The notes beneath the pieces are model-generated. The model did not search any database and was not told where the DNA came from. It was given only the letters and a program-made list of their open reading frames with translations. Shown here piece after piece: positions 51,505 to 60,439 of a DNA stretch of 64,000 bases (within the stretch, counting starts at the first letter, position 1; every line of letters starts with the position of its first letter). The position numbers were made by a program, and so were the translations under genes. Source of the DNA: Chryseobacterium jejuense (GTDB taxonomy: Bacteria > Bacteroidota > Bacteroidia > Flavobacteriales > Weeksellaceae); the NCBI RefSeq assembly GCF_017877355.1, contig NZ_JAGIPR010000005.1, forward strand, positions 62,001 to 126,000, in the 5' to 3' direction.

Positions 51505-51540
51505 CAAATATACGTTATTTAAATTTAATCTAAATAACGT
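51505..51540 (-). promoter_or_regulatory. feoAB promoter with inverted-repeat operator
   Basis: On the minus strand TATATTTG (51505-51512) matches TAnnTTTG. Upstream of it, acgttattta (51512-51521) and taaataacgt (51531-51540) form an exact 10-bp inverted repeat with a 9-bp spacer, covering the -7 to -33 gap. The inner sequence reads ATTTAGATTAAAT on the minus strand, close to DtxR/IdeR-type iron boxes (TTAG-CTAA core). An iron-responsive repressor site is the simplest reading. Confidence 0.65.
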
Positions 51541-51549
51541 TTTGGCGAT

Positions 51550-51590
51550 AAAAAAATCAACCCAAATACATTTCTGTACCTGGGTTGATT
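51550..51590 (-). terminator. Terminator after the GLPGLI gene
   Basis: aatcaaccca (51555-51564) pairs with tgggttgatt (51581-51590); the A-run at 51551-51556 is the T-run for minus-strand transcription from 51619. Confidence 0.88.
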
Positions 51591-51618
51591 CGGAATATAA
51601 TTTAGTTGATATGAATGC

Positions 51619-52518
51619 TTATTTTTTCTTTTTATCAGAAGAAGCCTGATCTTTTTCAATCGGATTATCATTTGAGTTAAAGTAATCCTTCGCCATCTTT
51701 TCTTGCTTTTTAAGATTCTCTCCGACAGTTACGTCTGAGCCCGGCATTTTCATATTCATCATTTCTGGACTTACTTTTTGACGAATTTCAGCCATTGGAT
51801 CTTGCTTAAAGCTTGCGTAGGCCTTATCAAATTTTTCTTTTGTAGTAGGTGTTACTGTATTGGAAACACCATATTTCGCATTGATCTTATCCGAATAGGA
51901 TAGTTCATCATAATTTTCAATCTTCTTATTTCCGCTCAACATCCATGAATAGTTTTTCTCATCATCTTCAATCTTAACGATGAGCCCTGGAAGACCATAG
52001 AATTTAAACGGACCATCTTGAAAAGGAATATCTGAACTGAACCATGCGATCCATTTTCTGCCGCCGTATTCTGTGGTTGCTTTCTGGGTATTGTATTCTC
52101 CTATTTTCTGTTTTTCCGGTTGAATATTCCAAACAAACTTAACTGGGGCATCATATCCGAATAAATTCATGCTTACTCTATCAATATACTGCTCTTTCAT
52201 TTCCGGATAAGTTTTTACAATCTTGTAAGCAAATTTAGGCGTCCTGATAAGTTTAGAAATATCTTTCCATGCTTTTGCTTTCTCCATTTCCTCAACAGCA
52301 AGCTTGATAATAGAATCCTGAGCAGGCATGGTATAATCCTGATAAATAGATTTTTTAGAAGTAATATCCAAAATCGTTATCACCTTATCCAGCTTTGCCG
52401 AGTCTTTTTTTGGCTTAAATGTAAGCTCATAAAAGAACCGGTTAGCCGTTTCTTTAGTTTCCTGAGCATTAGCAAAGGCAAAAAGTGCGATAAGAAATAC
52501 TGAAAATAGCTTTTTCAT
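51619..52518 (-). CDS. GLPGLI family protein
   Basis: 299 residues. Signal peptide (1-18, ending FANAQ) and the family name motif appears literally in KFYGLPGLIVKIEDDEKNYSWMLSG near residue 175. The protein is periplasmic or outer-membrane-associated, with a C-terminal Lys/Asp-rich tail SSDKKKK. The family is confined mainly to Bacteroidota and often neighbours carboxypeptidase-like outer-membrane barrel proteins; one such gene lies nearby at 53272. Function unknown. It is divergent from the DinB-like gene. Confidence 0.92.
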   Translation of the reverse strand: MKKLFSVFLIALFAFANAQETKETANRFFYELTFKPKKDSAKLDKVITILDITSKKSIYQDYTMPAQDSIIKLAVEEMEKAKAWKDISKLIRTPKFAYKIVKTYPEMKEQYIDRVSMNLFGYDAPVKFVWNIQPEKQKIGEYNTQKATTEYGGRKWIAWFSSDIPFQDGPFKFYGLPGLIVKIEDDEKNYSWMLSGNKKIENYDELSYSDKINAKYGVSNTVTPTTKEKFDKAYASFKQDPMAEIRQKVSPEMMNMKMPGSDVTVGENLKKQEKMAKDYFNSNDNPIEKDQASSDKKKK

Positions 52519-52719
52519 TTCTCAAGTTTTAATAATTAGTAATCACTTTTGAAAATTTGTTACAGTTTTTCTTCATTTTTTTAAGAAAGAAGCCTGAAGA
52601 TAGAGATTAGAAGTTAATATTGTTCGGACAATAACTATTCGTATTGAAAAATTATGATTCTCTTAAAACATTTTCAGCATTAAAAGCTTTAACTTTAATC
52701 CTCTCAAAAACAAAATATT

Positions 52720-53217
52720 ATGGATACTTTATCACAATTTAAAAGTGAGTTGGAGGCCGAATACCAGACGACCAGAAAATTCTTTGAAACTTATCCTGAC
52801 GGAAAAAATGACTATGCTCCGCATGAAAAAAGTATGAAAATGCTTCCTCTTGCCACTCACATTGCTGAAATTTTTGAATGGCCAAACACCATGCTCACCA
52901 CTTCGGAACTTGATTTTGCCAGTGGAGATTATCAGCCTAAGCAACTTTCTACGAAGGAAGATCTTCTTCAAACTCTTGATCAGAACTTCAAATCAGGGAA
53001 AGAAGCTCTTGAAAATGCTAATGAGAGTGATCTTACTGCAAGCTGGGCATTGAAAAATAATGGTGAAGAGCTTGCAAAATGGTCTAAATATGAATCCATT
53101 CGTCATGCTTTGAACCAAATTACTCATCACAGAGCTCAACTAGGAGTTTATTACAGGATCAATGACATTCCTTTACCGGGAAGTTATGGCCCTTCTGCCG
53201 ATCATCAAGCTTTTTAA
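52720..53217 (+). CDS. DinB-family protein
   Basis: 165 residues, four-helix-bundle DinB/YfiT-like fold. His residues that usually bind a metal are visible in ATHIAEIFEWP (near residue 46) and NQITHHRAQLGVYYR (about residues 131-138). Some members are thiol-S-transferases for bacillithiol or mycothiol, which would fit the bacilliredoxin elsewhere in the window, but the substrate of this one cannot be told. ATG start after a 200-bp divergent gap from the GLPGLI gene; bidirectional terminator downstream. Confidence 0.88.
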   Translation: MDTLSQFKSELEAEYQTTRKFFETYPDGKNDYAPHEKSMKMLPLATHIAEIFEWPNTMLTTSELDFASGDYQPKQLSTKEDLLQTLDQNFKSGKEALENANESDLTASWALKNNGEELAKWSKYESIRHALNQITHHRAQLGVYYRINDIPLPGSYGPSADHQAF

Positions 53218-53233
53218 TCACTATATATCTCAA

Positions 53234-53264
53234 CAAAAAACCAATCCGATCGGATTGGTTTTTA
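53234..53264. terminator. Bidirectional terminator
   Basis: aaaaaccaatccgatcggattggttttt is a perfect palindrome with A/T runs on both sides, between convergent DinB-like and outer-membrane barrel genes. Confidence 0.93.
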
Positions 53265-53271
53265 TTTTATT

Positions 53272-56055
53272 TTATTTAAAGTTGAATTTTACGGTAAACA
53301 TGACTTGGCTAGGGCGGAGCTGGATCTTCGTGTAAGAAGAACTATTTGTTGTCTGGTTGATATTATAGGTTTCAAAGAATTTTCTGTTGGCTATATTCAA
53401 CCATTTGATTTCAAAATCTATTTTCTTTTTAGACCATGAAAACTGGTATGAAATATCGTAGAACGCATTCTTGTAGTTATTAATTCCATCACTTGTATTC
53501 ACCTGATCCCAATTGAATCCTATCGTATGATTTTCTATTGGATAGAAGTAAACTGCCAAATTGTGATTAAATCCTGAATTTACTCCAAGCCTGCTTTGAT
53601 TAGTGCTTAAACCAATATTATCCTGTTTGTTTCTTGATAAATTAAGCGTATAATCTATACTTGCCCAACTGAAGTAGGTATTATTGAACTTTAGTCCGTA
53701 AGTCTGTGTATTGTTTTTGCTTAAATATTGAGTATCATCCAGGAATGCATCAGATTTTGACAATGTATTTCCATAGCTTACAGAAGCATTGGTTTTGAAT
53801 TTTGGAAAATATTTCCCCACCTCAACGCTGAATCTATTACTTTTTGAATGATTTTCTCTTTCAATGTATCGAATTAAAGTAGAACCCGTTGCTGCATCCA
53901 AAATTGGAGAAGAAAGCAAATTTCTTTTATTATCACTCAATGAATAATTAATATTAAAGAATAGATTGTTTAATGGGTTTCTGTATTCAATTCTTGAACC
54001 TGCGCTTTTTGAATTTGTCTGAGGAATTGGATTGTTTGGATCCATCACATTAAATCCTCTTGGGCTTAACAACATATATCCTGCATAAGCCGTCTGAATA
54101 TCTCCAAAATTATTGCTGATGCTTCCGTTTAAACTTGCTTTCCAAAATGAAGCAAATGAATACTGAATAAATGCAATAGGAGTAAATGTTGTCTTATTTA
54201 ATGATTTTGAAACTCCTCTTAAATCATCCTCAGCTTTAATACTGTTGAAATTTGCCGGAAAATTAGCAAAAATGCTCCAGGCTTCAGATTTATAATTGAT
54301 GCCTAATGAAGCCGAAGGAACAATTTCTGTAAATTTCAGATTGTTTTCATACATACCATCATTGAAATTTGGCGGAACATCATTCGGAATTTCCGGATTT
54401 GGAATTGCCAGTCCATCAAAGTTTGTATTTAGCCTATCTGTAGAGAAATCAAATCCCACCTGAGGAGTGAATGTCCATCCTTTTGAAGAAAAACTGATAT
54501 TTGCAGAGTGTGAAGTATCTAAAGTTTTTAGCCTGAATTGTTGTAAAGCTGAAGTTCCCGGTCCAAAATTTACAATTCCGTATTTATCTTTTTCATTCGG
54601 ATCATTCGGATCTACCTTTGGAAGTTTGTAGGGCAACTGTAAATAATTGGCCGGATCTACTTTCAATTCCTGTTGATCATCCTGGTAACTGATATAAGAT
54701 TTGAAATTTACCATCTTTTCTCCCCAGGGAATAATGGTACTCAATGAGTTTTGGAAAGAAGATGTAGGTGATTCAACAGCTTGATTTCCCAATCTTCCTG
54801 CTCTGTCTGCAAAAGCTCTGTCTGTATTCCAGAACTGGCTGAAACTTGTGGTATTTTTGAAGAACCCTTTCTTGGCATTCTTTGTAAAGATTAGTTCACC
54901 TTTTAGTTTATCTGTATAAAAATTATTTCTTGTACTCATTACCACAGTAGACTGTTGCGGTCTTTCGTTGGTTGGGAAATAAGTTGTTTCATTATAATCT
55001 TCTCTTTCCACTGCATTGTTGGTATAATTTGCATTAACCTTCAATTCCCATTCTTTCTTTTTATCAATATTAGTTAAATAGTTCGCAGACAAATAGTGAA
55101 CATTATTCATTAAATATCTTTTAACCGGCAAATTCGGAGTGCTTGCTTTTTCAACATTCAGCCAGTTATTCTGAGAAGTATTAGATCTTTTCCCTTCCCA
55201 TGCACTTCCGAAAGCAAGAATATTCCCTTCATTTTCCACCTGCTCACCCATATTGTTGGTTTTGTAATTAACTACCCATTGGCTTTTCTGTCCGAAAAAC
55301 ATAGGAGTCAGTTTTACATTCCATAGCCAAGGTTCTCCGAAGCCTGTTCCAACTTCTCCACGACCGGTCATTGTTACCGAATTCTTAAGCTTAATATTGA
55401 TTGCCGCCTGATCTGAAGGCACTTTATCCTGAAGAATTTTTACCGGTTGGTGATTTTCAAGGACTTCTACTTTTTGTACGGCATCTTTTGGCAGCGAGTT
55501 ATTGATGGTTCCATAGCCGCCTTCCATAAGGTCTTTACCATTGACATAGAATTTATTGATTGCATTTCCCTGATAGAGAATGGTTCCGTCTGTATTGACT
55601 TCTATTCCGGGGATTTTCTTCATTACGTCGGCCAGAGTTCTGTCATTTTTACTGTTGAATGCCTTAAGATCATAGGAAATGGTGTCTCCTCTTGCGGTGA
55701 TCATTTTGGTTTTCAGCTGTACTTCCTTAATTTCTGTAGCTTCAGACTGCATTTTAAAATTCAGGGTCTGATCGCTGTTACTGATTTGTTTTGTAAGGGG
55801 TTTCTGATTGAAAGCTTTTACTTTAAGATCCACATTAGATTCCGGAGAAGTAAAGGTTACCTTGTATTCTCCTTTGGAATTGGTGATTCCGTATGCAAGA
55901 ATAGCATCTTTCCCAGGTTCTTCAATAGTTACACTAGCACTAGGTATAGCTACTCCATCGTCATCAGTAATTTTTCCGGAAACTGTTTTCTGTGCAAAGG
56001 TGAATACCGTCATAAAGAGCATCAGAAATAAGAAAATATTTTTTTTCATATTCAT
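53272..56055 (-). CDS. Carboxypeptidase-regulatory-like / outer membrane beta-barrel protein
   Basis: 927 residues. Signal peptide (about 1-21, FTFAQ), CarboxypepD_reg-like domain (about 22-110), a TonB-receptor plug-like domain (RTLADVMKKIPGIEVNTDGTILYQGNAINKFYVNGKDLMEGGYGTINNSLPKDAVQKVEVLENHQPV), then a long barrel ending VMFTVKFNFK. The layout matches the outer-membrane beta-barrel family (PF14905-like) rather than classic siderophore receptors; no N-terminal TonB box was identified. It probably imports an oligomeric nutrient or metal chelate. ATG 56055 or ATG 56049 could be the start. Confidence 0.9.
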   Translation of the reverse strand: MNMKKNIFLFLMLFMTVFTFAQKTVSGKITDDDGVAIPSASVTIEEPGKDAILAYGITNSKGEYKVTFTSPESNVDLKVKAFNQKPLTKQISNSDQTLNFKMQSEATEIKEVQLKTKMITARGDTISYDLKAFNSKNDRTLADVMKKIPGIEVNTDGTILYQGNAINKFYVNGKDLMEGGYGTINNSLPKDAVQKVEVLENHQPVKILQDKVPSDQAAINIKLKNSVTMTGRGEVGTGFGEPWLWNVKLTPMFFGQKSQWVVNYKTNNMGEQVENEGNILAFGSAWEGKRSNTSQNNWLNVEKASTPNLPVKRYLMNNVHYLSANYLTNIDKKKEWELKVNANYTNNAVEREDYNETTYFPTNERPQQSTVVMSTRNNFYTDKLKGELIFTKNAKKGFFKNTTSFSQFWNTDRAFADRAGRLGNQAVESPTSSFQNSLSTIIPWGEKMVNFKSYISYQDDQQELKVDPANYLQLPYKLPKVDPNDPNEKDKYGIVNFGPGTSALQQFRLKTLDTSHSANISFSSKGWTFTPQVGFDFSTDRLNTNFDGLAIPNPEIPNDVPPNFNDGMYENNLKFTEIVPSASLGINYKSEAWSIFANFPANFNSIKAEDDLRGVSKSLNKTTFTPIAFIQYSFASFWKASLNGSISNNFGDIQTAYAGYMLLSPRGFNVMDPNNPIPQTNSKSAGSRIEYRNPLNNLFFNINYSLSDNKRNLLSSPILDAATGSTLIRYIERENHSKSNRFSVEVGKYFPKFKTNASVSYGNTLSKSDAFLDDTQYLSKNNTQTYGLKFNNTYFSWASIDYTLNLSRNKQDNIGLSTNQSRLGVNSGFNHNLAVYFYPIENHTIGFNWDQVNTSDGINNYKNAFYDISYQFSWSKKKIDFEIKWLNIANRKFFETYNINQTTNSSSYTKIQLRPSQVMFTVKFNFK

Positions 56056-56524
56056 ATTTGAATAATTAGTTAATCATTGTGGTTTTTCGTTACACTTTCT
56101 TTAAAGATATATTTTTGCGTAAAAGGTTAAATTATATCACTATAAAAATAGTTATTATTTATCTTTTCAGAAAGAAAAATTTCTAGTAGCAGAAAATATC
56201 GTTTCAATTTGATGGAGAGAATTAAAATACAAGTGTACAATATTAAAAATCACCAACTGATGAATAATACTAAGAATAATACCTTGTTAATCAATAATTT
56301 GAAATTAAATTTCAAAAAAAGCAAACATTTTTTGAAATAAAAAAAATTCTCAGGTCATCAATTTTTAAAAATAAAATTTAAAAATATTTCCCCAAATATT
56401 GAATTGAAATAATATAACTCCTTTTTATTCTTGAATTTATCCGCTTTTTATAAAAATTATCTGTGAAATAAAAGTAATACCTTCGTATCAGAATGGATTT
56501 TTATTCATCTATTTTGTGTTTTTG

Positions 56525-56554
56525 CCCTGTGATTCTATTACAGGGTATTTTTTG
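56525..56554 (+). terminator. Isolated terminator-like hairpin in intergenic region
   Basis: ccctgt gattctatt acaggg, followed by tattttttg. No protein gene on the plus strand ends within 3 kb upstream, so it would terminate either a small RNA or a 5' leader. Confidence 0.6.
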
Positions 56555-56610
56555 TTCAAATTGCTAAGAAAATGAAACGTTAAATAAACAATTGTAAATA
56601 TTTATATTTT

Positions 56611-56625
56611 TATTTAGACTAAATA
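56611..56625 (+). promoter_or_regulatory. Palindrome tatttagactaaata upstream of the JmjC-like gene
   Basis: Perfect 7-bp arms around one base. Its core atttagactaaat differs at one position from ATTTAGATTAAAT in the feoAB promoter (minus strand, within 51521-51533), suggesting a common metal-dependent regulator. Confidence 0.5.
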
Positions 56626-56690
56626 ATAAAAAATAAATTGGATTATATATTAAAAAAAAATTAAATTCTGGTTCATAAATATTTATTTAA

Positions 56691-56698
56691 TAATTTTG
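56691..56698 (+). promoter_or_regulatory. Putative -7 element for the JmjC-like gene
   Basis: TAATTTTG matches TAnnTTTG and lies 18 bp before the ATG. The iron-box-like palindrome is about 65 bp upstream of it. Confidence 0.5.
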
Positions 56699-56716
56699 TA
56701 ACATAAAATTTACAAA

Positions 56717-57598
56717 ATGGGAATTATTTTAAAGCCTATAGATGTTGTGGATGATATTTCTAAAGAGGAATTCTACGAAAAATATCTAAAGCCAAGAAGG
56801 CCCGTTGTCATCAAAAATATGGCAAAAAAATGGCCTGCTTACCAAAAATGGACGATGGAATATATGAAGGAGGTTGTAGGAGATGTGGAGGTCCCGTTAT
56901 ATGACAGTTCAAAGGCAGATCCTTCTGCTCCCATCAATGCTTCTGCAGCCCAAATGAAATTCGGTGATTATATAGATCTTATTCAGAGAGAGCCAACTGA
57001 TCTTAGAATTTTCCTTTTTGACCCGATAAAATACGCCCCTAAACTTCTTGAAGATTATATTTCTCCTAAAGAGCTGATGGGAGGTTTCCTTGATAAATAT
57101 CCCAATATGTTCTTCGGTGGAAAAGGATCTGTAACTTTCCTGCATTTCGATATAGATATGGCGCATATTTTCCATACGCATTTCAACGGAAGAAAACATA
57201 TCCTTCTTTTTGATTATAAATGGAAAGAAAGATTATACCAGATCCCTTATGCAACCTATGCTTTGGAGGATTATGATATTGAAAACCCTGATTTCACAAA
57301 GTTCCCGGCGCTGGATGGTGTAGAAGGTATTGAATGTTTCCTTGAGCACGGAGACACTTTATTTATGCCTACAGGGTGGTGGCACTGGATGAAATACCTT
57401 GATGGTTCTTTCTCTATCTCATTAAGAGCCTGGGATAAATCATGGGCAGTAAAGGCACATTCTTTATGGAATCTTACGGTACAGCGTAAATTTGACGACA
57501 TTATGAAGTCGAGTTTCAAAAAGAAATACATGGACTGGAAAGAGAGAATGGCCATTAAAAGAGCAGAAATAGCTTTAAAAAGAGGCTTACCCAGATAA
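56717..57598 (+). CDS. Cupin-like JmjC-domain protein (Fe(II)/2-oxoglutarate oxygenase family)
   Basis: 293 residues, cupin_8/JmjC-like. The iron facial triad is visible: His 143 and Asp 145 in VTFLHFDIDMAH and the distal His 223 in GWWHWMKYLDGSFSISLR. KHILLFDYKWKERLYQIPY supplies the likely 2-oxoglutarate-binding strand. The N-terminus RRPVVIKNMAKKWPAYQKWTMEYMKE is typical. Relatives hydroxylate proteins or small molecules; the target here is unknown. Alone in its transcript, with a terminator directly after it. Confidence 0.92.
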   Translation: MGIILKPIDVVDDISKEEFYEKYLKPRRPVVIKNMAKKWPAYQKWTMEYMKEVVGDVEVPLYDSSKADPSAPINASAAQMKFGDYIDLIQREPTDLRIFLFDPIKYAPKLLEDYISPKELMGGFLDKYPNMFFGGKGSVTFLHFDIDMAHIFHTHFNGRKHILLFDYKWKERLYQIPYATYALEDYDIENPDFTKFPALDGVEGIECFLEHGDTLFMPTGWWHWMKYLDGSFSISLRAWDKSWAVKAHSLWNLTVQRKFDDIMKSSFKKKYMDWKERMAIKRAEIALKRGLPR

Positions 57599-57601
57599 GA
57601 T

Positions 57602-57634
57602 AAAAAAAGATGTTTCAATGAAACGTCTTTTTTT
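57602..57634. terminator. Terminator between convergent genes
   Basis: aaaaaaagatgtttcaatgaaacgtcttttttt forms a hairpin with A/T runs on both sides; it serves the JmjC-like gene and possibly the M14 gene from the other side. Confidence 0.88.
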
Positions 57635-57659
57635 ATCTTATCTGTTTATTTTCAATTAT

Positions 57660-59384
57660 TTACAAAACTCTATACACAGGATACTGTCTGAAAGTTTTTT
57701 CCTCAAAATAAGGAGAATGCCTGTACATCCAATCCAGCTGAGTTTCGCCATCTTCCGATAGTTTTTTATCTGATTTTTTTGCTGCTTCAAAAGCATCCTT
57801 TAATTTTTGATCTTTCTTGAGCAATTCTGCTGCTGTATCTTCAAAAATATAAGCAGAATAATACTCTTTCTGAGCGAGGATACCATCAAAGAAGTTCCAG
57901 TTAAAGAAAGAGTCTAACGCTTCAGGTTCAAGGGTTTCAATAATATATTTAACTCCAGATTGATTGGTAGAAACAATATAATCTCCTGCCATAAATACTC
58001 GATCTTTTTTGGATGCCTCAACAGTGGTTTCATAATGCAGATAATATCCTTCGTAAGGATTTTTTACAGTTTTAAAGTCTTTGATCTTGTAGGATTCTAC
58101 GGCAATAGTGCTATCCTTTTGAATCAGCTTCATCTGAATTCCGTTTCTTTTAAATTCTTCAATAACTCTGTACTGCGATTGTGGGATCACATAGTATTTA
58201 GGAATGGTAATATACCCTGTAGGAACTGCTGTGTTAAAAAGCTTGATATTCTTTGTAAATGGTTTGTTTCTGTCATAATAAAGCCTTGGCTTACCTGAGA
58301 TTTCACTTGGTTTGTATTTGCCTTCATAGCCTTTAAAATCCATGGTTGTATACTTAGTAGAATCTATTTTCCACCGGATTCCATATTGTTTCCCAGCCTC
58401 GTATTGCTTAAGGTTTTCTATACGAAGCTGTTTTATTTTCTGATAGTCTTTATCCAGATTTTGCAGGTTAACCAGCATATACTTGTAAGTTGCGTCTACT
58501 CTTTTGTCATAAGGCTTCAACATGTGAGTCTCAGGAACGGTTCCCAAAGAATTGAATAAGGTTGTATAGCCTGTAGAATATCTCGGAGAATCTTCGAATG
58601 AAGCAAAACCTACCTCGGGAACATCCCCATGAATATTGACATAAGGGGTACTTTCATAACCTAATTTCTTCATATCATCAAGATTTTTAGCCTGATAATC
58701 ATTATAAAAATAAGCTCCCAACACATTTCCTAAGCGTTCTTTAAAGGTTGAAATATAGGTGAAAGTATATTGATAATCAGCGCCATTACTTACATGGTTA
58801 TCAATAAAGACATCGGGTTTCAGCCATTGATAGATTTCCTGAAAGCTTCTTGCATTTTTAGAATCTGCTTTGATGAAATCCCGGTTCAGGTCGTAATTCC
58901 TTGCATTTCCCCTGAATCCGTATTGCTCCGGACCGTTCTGATTGGCTCTGGAATAGGAGCCTCTGTTCAGCATTCCACTGACATTGTAAGCAGAAATAGC
59001 GGCAATCATAAAGTTTTGTGGAGTTTTAATCTTCTTAGTTGCCAGATCTCTCATCAGCATCATGGTGGCATCAATCCCATCCGGTTCTCCCGGGTGAATT
59101 CCGTTGTTGACAAAGAGAATGGCTTTATCTTTTCTCAGTTTTTCAATATTCTTTTCAGGAAAAGGGTTGTACACCACCACATAAATAGGCTTTCCATTAT
59201 CATCCTCTCCTTTTTTAAGGTATTGGATGGTATTAAAATTTTGGGCTAAATCCTGATAATAGGTATTCATTTCATCATAGGTAACAGTTTGGTTACCATT
59301 TCCCTTTTCAAAGGGGGTCTGAAATGTTTTTTGAGCAAAAACCAAGGATGAGCTTAGAACAAACAGCAGATATTTCAGTTTCAT
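57660..59384 (-). CDS. M14 family zinc carboxypeptidase, exported
   Basis: 574 residues from ATG 59384 (MKLKYLLFVLSSSLVFAQ signal peptide); an upstream ATG at 59393 adds three residues. The zinc motif HxxE is HPGE (His 97, Glu 100) in FVNNGIHPGEPDG, and the third ligand His is probably in FIDNHVSNGADYQYTFTY. MNRGSYSRANQNGPEQYGFRGNARNYDLNRDF resembles the substrate-binding NxR block of M14. About 250 residues C-terminal of the peptidase domain are family-specific. Periplasmic or secreted exopeptidase; no T9SS sorting domain. Confidence 0.92.
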   Translation of the reverse strand: MKLKYLLFVLSSSLVFAQKTFQTPFEKGNGNQTVTYDEMNTYYQDLAQNFNTIQYLKKGEDDNGKPIYVVVYNPFPEKNIEKLRKDKAILFVNNGIHPGEPDGIDATMMLMRDLATKKIKTPQNFMIAAISAYNVSGMLNRGSYSRANQNGPEQYGFRGNARNYDLNRDFIKADSKNARSFQEIYQWLKPDVFIDNHVSNGADYQYTFTYISTFKERLGNVLGAYFYNDYQAKNLDDMKKLGYESTPYVNIHGDVPEVGFASFEDSPRYSTGYTTLFNSLGTVPETHMLKPYDKRVDATYKYMLVNLQNLDKDYQKIKQLRIENLKQYEAGKQYGIRWKIDSTKYTTMDFKGYEGKYKPSEISGKPRLYYDRNKPFTKNIKLFNTAVPTGYITIPKYYVIPQSQYRVIEEFKRNGIQMKLIQKDSTIAVESYKIKDFKTVKNPYEGYYLHYETTVEASKKDRVFMAGDYIVSTNQSGVKYIIETLEPEALDSFFNWNFFDGILAQKEYYSAYIFEDTAAELLKKDQKLKDAFEAAKKSDKKLSEDGETQLDWMYRHSPYFEEKTFRQYPVYRVL

Positions 59385-59491
59385 TATTGACATAATTTTC
59401 GGATTTAAAATTAATCAATATGATCCTGTCAAAAAAACAAAATAAAGATCAATACATTATTTTTTCTGCTTTCTTTTCAATCATAATGGGA

Positions 59492-59749
59492 TTACAGATT
59501 TCTCGATTTGATTTCTTTATTCACCAAATTAAGGTTAATAAGTAAAGGCAGCATTGTTACAGGCATTATTATAAATGGAGTAAATGCAACAAAGGGAAAA
59601 CCTTTAGCTCCTTTTATGGACAGAAGCACAATAAATGCTATGATTCCTAACAAAAAAATAATTCCGAAGCCGATAGAGACTCCTTTGAATGTATTTCTTT
59701 TTTTAATCAGCTCTTCATTGGTTAATGATTCATAGATATTTTTATTCAT
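59492..59749 (-). CDS. Small membrane protein of unknown function
   Basis: 85 residues. A charged N-terminus (MNKNIYESLTNEELIKKRNTFKG) is followed by two hydrophobic helices (about 24-46 and 52-73) and a basic end (NKEIKSRNL). No family assigned with confidence; similar small two-helix proteins are common in this genus. ATG start with an AT-rich leader; about 107 bp upstream of the M14 gene on the same strand. Confidence 0.65.
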   Translation of the reverse strand: MNKNIYESLTNEELIKKRNTFKGVSIGFGIIFLLGIIAFIVLLSIKGAKGFPFVAFTPFIIMPVTMLPLLINLNLVNKEIKSRNL

Positions 59750-59887
59750 TGAATAGAGTTTTTACAAATATAACTGGTTTCCGGGACATAAAATACCGGA
59801 AAGAAAAGAGGAAAAATTACTAAGTTTGAACAGTGAATGCAATTCAAGAAGATCAGCGCTCACTAACCAGATTATATAGCCGTAATA

Positions 59888-60439
59888 ATGAAGACAGAAT
59901 TTATCAATGCTTTACATATAGTAAAAGAATGGGGTTCACAACAAGAAGTTATTCTGGAAACAAGCCAATGGAAAGATGGCCAGCAGATCATAGAATCAGA
60001 AAGCTTAAAATTTAATATTCAACCGATTTCACATATAGAAGTAGAAGAAATAAAAGCCTTTACCCAACATTTGCTTCCTGAATCTTATTATCATTTCTTA
60101 GCCGAAATTGGAAGTGGGCAGTTTTTAATAGGTAAATATTTACCCTGTTTTGAAATCTATAATTTAACTCAATTACAAGAGCATAACGCCCATGTTCAGC
60201 AAGAAATTGAAGAGGCAGAAGAAATAAATGATCATTTTATCATGATTGGCTCCCATTGTTCTATGGGCGATTGGATGGGGTTTTGTACCACCAGGAATGA
60301 TAAAAGGAACTATGATGTTTATTGTCATGAATATCCTATTGGTGAATATGTTGAAACGTCGGATGAATTGAATTCATGGCGTACTTTTGAAGAATGGGTT
60401 ATCAAAGCTGTTGAAACTAAAGGGAAAGAAACATTGTAA
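59888..60439 (+). CDS. SMI1/KNR4 (SUKH) family protein
   Basis: 183 residues. HLLPESYYHFLAEIGSGQFLIGKYLPCFEIYNLTQLQEHN is the core SUKH pattern (LP..Y..FL...G.G), followed by FIMIGSHCSMGDWMGFCTTRNDKRNYDVYCHEYPIGEYVETSD. Many bacterial SUKH proteins are immunity proteins against polymorphic or contact-dependent toxins. No toxin gene is beside it, so it may be an orphan immunity gene. A second, truncated frame starts inside its 3' end. Confidence 0.8.
   Translation: MKTEFINALHIVKEWGSQQEVILETSQWKDGQQIIESESLKFNIQPISHIEVEEIKAFTQHLLPESYYHFLAEIGSGQFLIGKYLPCFEIYNLTQLQEHNAHVQQEIEEAEEINDHFIMIGSHCSMGDWMGFCTTRNDKRNYDVYCHEYPIGEYVETSDELNSWRTFEEWVIKAVETKGKETL

Larger units (their letters stand above)
56056..56716. 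other. Long divergent intergenic region
   Basis: 661 bp between the divergently transcribed barrel gene and the JmjC-like gene. It is very AT-rich with no convincing ORF. It holds an isolated terminator-like hairpin (56525-56554), an iron-box-like palindrome (56611-56625) and a -7 element (56691-56698). The length leaves room for a small RNA or a long leader. Confidence 0.65.

Noticed and set aside
55447..56031. 194-codon plus-strand ORF opposite the outer-membrane barrel gene
   Set aside because: It lies wholly antisense to the signal peptide, CarboxypepD_reg and plug domains of a convincing protein and has no domain resemblance.
58770..59249. 159-codon plus-strand ORF opposite the M14 gene
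   Set aside because: Antisense to the zinc-binding region of the carboxypeptidase; no recognisable features.
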